Positions 1 through 4,516 of a DNA stretch of 6,212 nucleotides are shown here, in pieces. The stretch's first letter is position 1. The number at the start of each line of letters is the position of its first letter. The notes below the pieces were generated by a model, which was not told the DNA's origin, made no database searches, and worked only from the letters and a program-made list of their open reading frames with translations. Source of the DNA: an uncultured Clostridia bacterium (GTDB lineage: Bacteria > Bacillota > Clostridia > Lachnospirales > Anaerotignaceae); assembly GCA_958420075.1 (NCBI GenBank), contig CATZIM010000115.1:1-6212 (forward strand), given 5' to 3'. The position numbers and the translations under genes are program-made.

Positions 1-800
1 AATATATCTAAAATGGCTTTGTCTCCCTGGGGAGAATCCATTTGTAGTCCACAACATGTCACCGGCTGACCCATGGCACCGGCTGTGAGCCAAAAGGCAC
101 CATTAGACCAGTCGCCGTCTGCCTGAATCACACCGGGGGAATGGTACTGCTGTCCGCCGGGAATACGAAATCCCCTTTTTCCTTCCTCCACTTCAATACC
201 AAAGCGCTTGAGAGTATGCAGTGTCATATCAATATATCCACGGGATTCCACTTCTGTGGTCAATATAATTTCACTATCTTCTTCTAACAAAGGCAATGCA
301 AAGAGCAGGCCCGTGATAAACTGAGAACTTACATTACCTGGCAGAGAAAATGTACCGCCCTTGAGCTGTCCAGACATTTCCAAGGGCAGCTGGTCACTGC
401 TGACAAAACAGCCATGCTCTCTGAGCAATTCTGTCAAAATACCGATGGGACGCTGAGGCAGCCTGCCTTTGCCTTCCACCAATACGTTTCTACCCAATGC
501 AGCCGCCACTGGCAGCAGAAAACGAAGGGTAGAGCCGCTTTCTCTGCAATCCATCACAGCCAGATCTTCTTTTTTCTCCACTGGGGACACTGTGATTTTA
601 TCCCCCTGACGGAGAAGATCTGCGCCCAATGCCTGCAAACACTGAAGGGTGGCTTCCAAATCCTCAGAGCTGCCATTAATCATCATTTCCGTTGGCTGAT
701 CAGCCAGCGCCGCGCCAATGAACAGACGATGGGCATCAGACTTGGAGGAGATCATCTGCACTATTCCCCGCAGGGCTCCTCTGGATATTTTGATGTTCAT
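1..800 (-). CDS. aroA: EPSP synthase (3-phosphoshikimate 1-carboxyvinyltransferase), C-terminus cut by window edge
   Basis: Transfers the enolpyruvyl group of PEP to shikimate 3-phosphate, the sixth step of the cytosolic shikimate pathway. I translated the minus strand from ATG at 800-798: 266 complete codons are visible out of about 420 usual for the family, and the frame is still open at the window start. Family motifs appear in order: SSKSDAHR (residues 18-25, with substrate-binding Lys20 and Arg25), ESGSTLRF (87-94), RLPQRPI (113-119), SSQF (158-161), DGDWS, and DSPQGDKAIL near the cut. The second half, including the catalytic aspartate region, is missing. The start is fixed by AAGGAGG at 813-807, six bases upstream and overlapping the aroB stop. 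There is a 12-nt gap to aroB, so it is the fourth gene of the aro operon and probably translationally coupled. One oddity is that a Ser stands where many homologues have Pro just before SKS. Identification is very secure. Confidence 0.97.
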   Translation of the reverse strand, partial: MNIKISRGALRGIVQMISSKSDAHRLFIGAALADQPTEMMINGSSEDLEATLQCLQALGADLLRQGDKITVSPVEKKEDLAVMDCRESGSTLRFLLPVAAALGRNVLVEGKGRLPQRPIGILTELLREHGCFVSSDQLPLEMSGQLKGGTFSLPGNVSSQFITGLLFALPLLEEDSEIILTTEVESRGYIDMTLHTLKRFGIEVEEGKRGFRIPGGQQYHSPGVIQADGDWSNGAFWLTAGAMGQPVTCCGLQMDSPQGDKAILDI

Positions 801-812
801 AGCCTCCCTCCT

Positions 813-1871
813 TTACGATTCCATAGCTGTTCTTGCTAATTCTTCCACTTCTTCCACTGGTATTTTTACGATTTCACAAGCACCGATTTTCTTGGGAAAT
901 ACAAAACTGATGGTTCCGCCTCGGCGTTTTTTATCCCGCAAGGTTCCTTCTGCCACTTCTGCCGGAGAAAAAGTGGTTTCCTTAGGCAATTGATTCTGTT
1001 CCAGCGCCTTCGCAATGGCCGCCGCTGTACCTTTCTCCGCAATGCCTTTTGCTTCTGCCACTTTGGCGATGAGATGCATCCCGATGGCAACGGCATGACC
1101 ATGAGTCATTTGAAAATGGCTTTTCTGTTCAATGGCATGTCCAAAGGTATGTCCCAGATTCAACAGCTGGCGCTTGCCTGTGTCAAATTCATCTTCCTCT
1201 ACTACGTCCCGTTTCATGGAAACGCAGGTTTCAATAATTTCTTCCAAATCCTGCCGAAAATCGCCTCCGGCAATTTTTTCAAACAATGCAGCGTCACCCA
1301 ATACGCCATATTTCAATGCTTCCGCAATGCCATCCGCAAAAACAACTTCTGGCAACGTCTGCAATACATCCGTATCACACAATACTAGTTTTGGCTGATA
1401 AAAAGCGCCTGCCAGATTCTTACCAGCCTCCAAATCCACAGCCGTTTTTCCGCCTACGGAAGAATCAATGGCCGCCAGAAATGTGGTGGGAATCTGTACA
1501 AAGGGGATGCCCCGCAGATATACCGCCGCGCCAAAACCCGCCAAATCCCCTGTCACACCGCCTCCCAGAGCCACAATCAAATCCGTTCTGGTCATTTCCT
1601 CTTTTGCCAGAAATTCCAGCAAATGGCTGAGGGTATGAATGTTCTTGGATGCTTCGCCTGCGGGAAACACAAATGTGCAGACAGAAAATCCTGCTTCCGT
1701 CAATGACTGGCGGACGGTTTCTTCATATAAATGCACCACTGTACTGTCTGTCACAATGGCAGCTTTGCAGGGAGAAATGACTTTTTTCACTGCTTCTCCC
1801 GCTTTCTGAAGGAGTCCGCTGCCAATGAGCACCTCATACGTTGCGGAAGTTTTCACCGTTACACTTCTCAT
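813..1871 (-). CDS. aroB: 3-dehydroquinate synthase
   Basis: Cyclises DAHP to 3-dehydroquinate, the second shikimate step, in the cytosol, using NAD+ and a divalent metal. The protein has 352 residues, the normal length. The NAD-binding region carries GGGVTGDLAGF (103-113), followed by PTTFLAAIDSSVGGKTAVD (128-146) and GKNLAGAFYQP (150-160). Likely metal ligands are Glu184 in GIAEALKYG, His241 in NLGHTFGHA and His257 in THGHAVAIGM. The Glu common after HG in that last motif is His259 here. An in-frame GTG at 1877 would add two residues, but AGAAGG at 1884-1879 lies 7 nt from the ATG at 1871 and only one base from the GTG, so I chose the ATG. The stop TAA is at 815-813. The gene sits 12 nt after tyrA and 12 nt before aroA, as operon position three. 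Function is certain; only the start has slight doubt. Confidence 0.97.
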   Translation of the reverse strand: MRSVTVKTSATYEVLIGSGLLQKAGEAVKKVISPCKAAIVTDSTVVHLYEETVRQSLTEAGFSVCTFVFPAGEASKNIHTLSHLLEFLAKEEMTRTDLIVALGGGVTGDLAGFGAAVYLRGIPFVQIPTTFLAAIDSSVGGKTAVDLEAGKNLAGAFYQPKLVLCDTDVLQTLPEVVFADGIAEALKYGVLGDAALFEKIAGGDFRQDLEEIIETCVSMKRDVVEEDEFDTGKRQLLNLGHTFGHAIEQKSHFQMTHGHAVAIGMHLIAKVAEAKGIAEKGTAAAIAKALEQNQLPKETTFSPAEVAEGTLRDKKRRGGTISFVFPKKIGACEIVKIPVEEVEELARTAMES

Positions 1872-1883
1872 ACACACACCTTC

Positions 1884-2732
1884 TTACTCAAACTCTTTTA
1901 CAACGTCAACGGCAAGGCGTTTTTCTTTCCCATCTTTCAGCATGGCTTTCAAGGTATCTCCATCGCCGCTGCGGATAACTTTGCTGTAAGCCTGCAACCG
2001 CTCCACCAGACCGTCGATCTCGTCTGCCAGATAATCTTTGTTCACCAAAAACAGTTCTGTCCACATGGTTTCGTTCAGCTTTGCCACACGGGTCATGTCA
2101 TGGAAACTGCCTGCGGAAAATCCCTTGAATCTCGGAGACAATTCACTTTTGATATAGGCGCTGGAAACCACATGTGCCAGCTGGGATGTGTAAGCAATCA
2201 TCTGATCATGTTCCGCATCCGTTGCCACCTGCATCCGGGCAAAGCCAATGCTTTTGAAAAACTGGCTCAGTCGGTCTACATCGGCAATATCTGTACCTTG
2301 GAAAGGTGTCAAAATCATGGTCGCGCCTTCAAAAATCTTTTCACTGGAAAAGTTAAAGCCGGAACGCTCAATGCCTGCCATGGGATGGGCACCAATGAAA
2401 ATGAAACCATTTTCTGCCGCGATATCCTGCACATTCTGGCAAACCAGCCGTTTCACCCCTGCGCAGTCCACCACCATGGCGCCTTTTTTGAAATCTTTTG
2501 CATGTTGGCGCACATAATCTACGGTCGCCTGTGGATAAAGGGCAATGAGCACCAGATCGCAATCTTTGGGATTGCCGTCAACCATGAATTCATCTGCTGC
2601 ATCCAGCAGCTTTGCGCTGAGCCGTACTGTTTCTGATGCGTCCCAGCCGATCACTGTATGTTCTGTTTTTTTATGGATGGCTTTCGCCATGGAGCCGCCA
2701 ATAAGCCCCATTCCTACAACGCCGACTTTCAT
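1884..2732 (-). CDS. tyrA: Prephenate dehydrogenase, single-domain form without ACT domain
   Basis: Oxidatively decarboxylates prephenate to 4-hydroxyphenylpyruvate, the committed step to tyrosine. The protein has 282 residues. An N-terminal Rossmann fold carries GMGLIGGS (7-14) with acidic Asp31 at the end of the second strand, which favours NAD+ over NADP+. The family motif GAHPMAG (114-120) contains the likely catalytic His116. The all-helical C-terminal dimerisation domain includes SQLAHVVS (183-190), DMTRVAKLNETMW (212-224) and FLVNKDYL (228-235). The chain ends right after this domain, so the C-terminal ACT domain found in Bacillus TyrA (about 370 residues) is absent, and there is no fused chorismate mutase. 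An in-frame GTG at 2741 gives three extra residues but overlaps the ribosome-binding site (GAGGTG, 2744-2739), which is correctly spaced for the ATG at 2732. It follows aroF by 29 nt. Arogenate as substrate cannot be excluded by sequence. Confidence 0.95.
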   Translation of the reverse strand: MKVGVVGMGLIGGSMAKAIHKKTEHTVIGWDASETVRLSAKLLDAADEFMVDGNPKDCDLVLIALYPQATVDYVRQHAKDFKKGAMVVDCAGVKRLVCQNVQDIAAENGFIFIGAHPMAGIERSGFNFSSEKIFEGATMILTPFQGTDIADVDRLSQFFKSIGFARMQVATDAEHDQMIAYTSQLAHVVSSAYIKSELSPRFKGFSAGSFHDMTRVAKLNETMWTELFLVNKDYLADEIDGLVERLQAYSKVIRSGDGDTLKAMLKDGKEKRLAVDVVKEFE

Positions 2733-2761
2733 ATGTGTCACCTCTTTTTCTATGTTTTCTC

Positions 2762-3778
2762 TTAAGCTTCGTTGTATTTGCAGGCAAAAGGTCTGATTTG
2801 GAATACAGCCTTTGCCACATCGTCAAATGCTTCCGGTGTCAGGGACTGTGCGCCGTCACACAGCGCTCTTGCCGGGTCGTTATGCACTTCGATCATGAGC
2901 CCATCTGCCCCTGCCGCTGTTGCCGCCATAGCCATGGGTTTTACCATGTTGGAATGTCCCAAGGCATGGCTGGGGTCTACGATAACAGGCAGATGTGTCA
3001 GTTTTTTCAAAACAGGAATGGCGGATAAATCCAATGTATTTCTTGTTTTGGTTTCGAAAGTACGGATGCCTCTTTCGCAAAGGATGACGTTTTCATTGCC
3101 CCCTGCCATGATGTATTCCGCACTCATAAGCCATTCTTCAATGGTGTTTGCCAGCCCACGTTTCAGCAGGATAGGTTTGTTGATGGTACCCAGTTCCCGC
3201 AGCAGATCAAAGTTCTGCATGTTTCTTGCCCCTACCTGAATCACATCAACGGATTCAAACATTGGCAAATGGCTGATATTCATGATTTCAGATACGATGG
3301 GCAGCCCTGTTTTTGCCTTTGCTTCTTCCAGCAGTTCAATGCCTTCGCCTTTCAGTCCCTGGAAAGCGTAAGGGGAAGTTCTGGGCTTAAATGCGCCGCC
3401 GCGGAGCAGACCTGCGCCGGATTTTTTCACACATTCTGCAATGTAGCATACCTGCTCTCTGGACTCTACGGAGCAAGGGCCAGCAATGATTTGGAAATTG
3501 CCGCCGCCAATCTTCACGCCGCCGATGTCCACCACCAAGTCTTCATTGTGGAATTTTCTGTTTGCATTTTTAAATGGCTCTTGTATCCGTTTTACGTTTT
3601 CTACAATGTCCAATGCTCTTACCAAATCCATATCCACCTGAGAAGTATCCCCCACCAGACCGATGATGGTATGGGTTTTTCCAATGGAAACATGGGTTTC
3701 AATCCCCATGCTGTGAATCCACGCTTCCAAGTTTTCCAGTTGTTCCGGTTTTGTATTCTGTTTCAGTACAATAATCAT
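2762..3778 (-). CDS. aroF: DAHP synthase (3-deoxy-7-phosphoheptulonate synthase), type I-beta with N-terminal ACT-like domain
   Basis: Condenses PEP and erythrose 4-phosphate to DAHP, the entry reaction of the shikimate pathway. From ATG 3778 the protein has 338 residues, the length I recall for the Thermotoga maritima enzyme, which it resembles throughout. Residues 1 to about 70 form a ferredoxin-like (ACT-like) domain beginning MIIVLK; in T. maritima this domain mediates inhibition by Tyr and Phe. The catalytic barrel follows: AGPCSVE (99-105), RGGAFKPRTSPYAFQG (126-141), VGARNMQNF (182-190), LLKRG (204-208), CERGIRTFE (234-242), VDPSHALGH (267-275), IEVHNDP (296-302) and CDGAQSL (307-313). 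Probable metal ligands are Cys102, His271, Glu297 and Asp308. An upstream in-frame ATG at 3796 would add six residues, but the ribosome-binding site falls inside that extension. It is the first gene of the aro operon, directly behind the attenuator, so the leader controls all the genes after it. Confidence 0.97.
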   Translation of the reverse strand: MIIVLKQNTKPEQLENLEAWIHSMGIETHVSIGKTHTIIGLVGDTSQVDMDLVRALDIVENVKRIQEPFKNANRKFHNEDLVVDIGGVKIGGGNFQIIAGPCSVESREQVCYIAECVKKSGAGLLRGGAFKPRTSPYAFQGLKGEGIELLEEAKAKTGLPIVSEIMNISHLPMFESVDVIQVGARNMQNFDLLRELGTINKPILLKRGLANTIEEWLMSAEYIMAGGNENVILCERGIRTFETKTRNTLDLSAIPVLKKLTHLPVIVDPSHALGHSNMVKPMAMAATAAGADGLMIEVHNDPARALCDGAQSLTPEAFDDVAKAVFQIRPFACKYNEA

Positions 3779-3785
3779 TCCACTT

Positions 3786-3793
3786 ACCTCCTT
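3786..3793 (-). promoter_or_regulatory. Ribosome-binding site of aroF
   Basis: AAGGAGGT, a perfect Shine-Dalgarno match, ends 7 nt before ATG 3778. It decides the start of aroF, because the alternative ATG at 3796 would place this element inside the coding region. Confidence 0.9.
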
Positions 3794-3839
3794 CATGATA
3801 AAACGCTTCCTTTCATCGCTGCCTACCCTTCTTTCCTAC

Positions 3840-3879
3840 AAAAAAAGAAAGACTCCGCAGCGAATTTCACTGCGAAGTC
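3840..3879 (-). terminator. Leader (attenuator) terminator upstream of aroF
   Basis: On the minus strand, GACTTCGCAGTG (3879-3868) pairs with CGCTGCGGAGTC (3862-3851) as 12 uninterrupted base pairs (two are G-U), with loop AAATT. TTTCTTTTTTT (3850-3840) follows directly. This is a classic intrinsic terminator. It lies 61 nt before the aroF start and behind the promoter, with only the small Tyr/Phe-rich frame in between. A terminator in this position stops transcription before the structural genes unless another structure prevents it. The same 5' arm can pair with 3944-3930 instead (separate entry). The structure is seen directly; its conditional use is inferred. Confidence 0.9.
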
Positions 3880-3944
3880 CTATATGTCCTTCCAAAGAAA
3901 AAAACAACAAAACGAACCGTCTTTTCCTAACAGCAAAATTCACT
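3859..3944 (-). promoter_or_regulatory. Predicted antiterminator pairing of the aro leader
   Basis: The segment 3944-3930 (AGTGAATTTTGCTGT) is complementary along all 15 positions, including four G-U pairs, to 3873-3859 (GCAGTGAAATTCGCT). The second segment covers most of the 5' arm, the loop and part of the 3' arm of the leader terminator, so the two folds exclude each other. The upstream segment starts in the last sense codon of the leader peptide and includes its UGA stop. A ribosome that reaches the stop would cover it and favour termination. A ribosome stalled on the Tyr/Phe codons would leave it free and favour read-through. Pairing was worked out by hand without energy calculation. Confidence 0.75.
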
Positions 3945-3955
3945 TTGAATCTCTG
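3931..3955 (-). promoter_or_regulatory. Predicted 1:2 (anti-antiterminator or pause) hairpin in the aro leader
   Basis: CAGAGATTC (3955-3947) can pair with GAATTTTGCTG (3941-3931) across loop AAAGT. This gives nine base pairs (one G-U) with a two-base bulge (3935-3934). The 3' arm is the antiterminator segment. The 5' arm lies just after the Tyr-Phe-Tyr-Phe-Tyr run, where a stalled ribosome would mask it. This fits the segment 1:2 role in classical attenuators. It is the weakest of the three structures and is inference. Confidence 0.5.
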
Positions 3956-4008
3956 AAAACACGGTAAAAATAAAAGTATGCAGTTGCAGCAAAATTATTT
4001 TGAATCAT
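3940..4008 (-). CDS. Tyr/Phe-rich leader peptide of the aro operon (22 aa)
   Basis: A 22-codon frame runs from ATG at 4008-4006 to TGA at 3942-3940, starting about 29 nt after the expected transcription start. The peptide begins MIQNNFAATA, continues YFYFY (residues 11-15) and ends RVFRDSK. Seven of 22 residues are aromatic (Phe 6, 12, 14, 18; Tyr 11, 13, 15), with no Trp. The possible ribosome-binding site AAAGGG (4024-4019) is 10 nt upstream, usable though a little distant. The frame lies between the promoter and the leader terminator, and its stop codon lies inside the predicted antiterminator segment. By analogy with pheL and trpL its job is to be translated as a sensor of charged tRNA-Tyr and tRNA-Phe; the peptide itself probably has no function. 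It is too short for normal gene calling, and the aromatic run directly upstream of alternative hairpins makes chance unlikely. Confidence 0.85.
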   Translation of the reverse strand: MIQNNFAATAYFYFYRVFRDSK

Positions 4009-4043
4009 AAATATGCAACCCTTTCGTCTGGTTATTTTTTCTC

Positions 4044-4072
4044 ATACTATCACAAAGGATTGCCGATGTAAA
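4044..4072 (-). promoter_or_regulatory. Predicted sigma-A promoter of the aro operon
   Basis: A -35 box TTTACA (4072-4067, consensus TTGACA with one change) and a -10 box TAGTAT (4049-4044, four of six matches) are separated by exactly 17 nt. TGA directly precedes the -10 box, giving an extended TGn element. Transcription would start near 4037, producing a leader of about 260 nt before aroF. It is the only convincing promoter I see between the upstream terminator and aroF. Confidence 0.75.
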
Positions 4073-4079
4073 CCCCCAA

Positions 4080-4369
4080 TATGGAAAAAGCTGCGCTTCT
4101 ATGAAACCTGTTGAAAAATCAAAAATCCTCTGCAAAAATACCGTCACTTTGCGCGTCTCAGAAAAACAACTGTCTTTTTACACAAAGGAATACATTCTTT
4201 TTTGTGCATGTTTTATGGAAGATGTATCTCGGATTCCCCTTCTCCCATTGGTCATTTTTTAAGTGTTTTGCAGTGAACATCTCGGTTTTGTCCTTCTCTG
4301 ACAAACGTCCCCTTTGGCTTGCCCTCTTTCTAAAAACAGCAAACGAGACGCCATCAGTGGCTTCTTCAT
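4080..4369. other. Spacer of about 290 bases with no supported gene
   Basis: The stretch lies between the terminator behind the hydrogenase gene and the aro promoter. Both strands contain open frames under 100 codons, but none has a good ribosome-binding site, a recognisable domain or sensible placement; the minus-strand one starts inside the neighbouring terminator. I recognise no RNA gene. A weak stem can be drawn from CACAAA (4181-4186) with TTTGTG (4200-4205). The stretch could be a decayed gene or an interspersed repeat, but I cannot show either. Confidence 0.5.
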
Positions 4370-4420
4370 AAGAAAACAAAGAAAGCTGAAATCCCAATGA
4401 TACAGGGGATTCCAGCTTTC
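4370..4420 (-). terminator. Rho-independent terminator behind the hydrogenase gene
   Basis: On the minus strand, GAAAGCTGGAATCCC (4420-4406) pairs with GGGATTTCAGCTTTC (4395-4381) as 15 continuous base pairs with one G-U. The loop is 10 nt and TTTGTTTTCTT follows. On the plus strand the G-U becomes an A-C mismatch and no T-run follows, so the element acts on minus-strand transcripts. It lies about 100 nt after the hydrogenase stop and separates that unit from the aro operon. Confidence 0.88.
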
Positions 4421-4439
4421 TTATATTAGACAGCCGCCA

Positions 4440-4493
4440 CAACTTCCCTTAAGAAATCAAAGAAAGAATTGATGTTTTCTTAAGAGGAAGTTG
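4440..4493. repeat. Long imperfect inverted repeat (stem-loop) behind the hydrogenase gene
   Basis: CAACTTCC (4440-4447) pairs with GGAAGTTG (4486-4493), CTTAAGAAA (4448-4456) with TTTCTTAAG (4476-4484), and TCAA (4457-4460) with TTGA (4469-4472). That makes 21 base pairs with a one-base and a three-base bulge and an 8-base loop. It starts 23 nt after the hydrogenase stop codon. Neither strand has a T-run after it, so it is not a normal intrinsic terminator. It may shield the mRNA 3' end from exonucleases or be a small palindromic repeat element. Confidence 0.7.
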
Positions 4494-4516
4494 CTTGAAG
4501 TATCACGTTTGTTATC

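Noticed and set aside
1869..1877. GTG at 1877 as the aroB start
   Set aside because: It is too close to the AGAAGG ribosome-binding site; the ATG at 1871 has the normal 7-nt spacing.
1731..2636. Plus-strand open frame of 301 codons
   Set aside because: It lies antisense to aroB and tyrA, whose motifs are unmistakable. Its translation is rich in Cys, His and Phe, as expected for the shadow of a real gene.
3880..3929. Second terminator in the leader: AAGACG-GTT-CGTTTT stem followed by a T-rich stretch
   Set aside because: Only six pairs with a G-U and a three-base loop, and the T-run is displaced and interrupted by G. It is much weaker than the 3879-3840 terminator.
3269..3967. Plus-strand open frame of 232 codons
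   Set aside because: Antisense to aroF and its leader, no family resemblance, and it runs across the leader terminator. It is treated as a shadow frame.
3840..4040. T-box riboswitch in the aro leader
   Set aside because: The conserved T-box sequence around AGGGUGGNACCGCG is absent before the terminator, and the leader is too short for the usual stem I specifier structure. The coding leader explains the terminator better.
4111..4442. Opposing open frames of 86 codons (plus, 4111-4371) and 94 codons (minus, 4158-4442)
   Set aside because: They overlap each other, lack good ribosome-binding sites and recognisable motifs, and the minus one starts beyond the terminator hairpin and reads through it.
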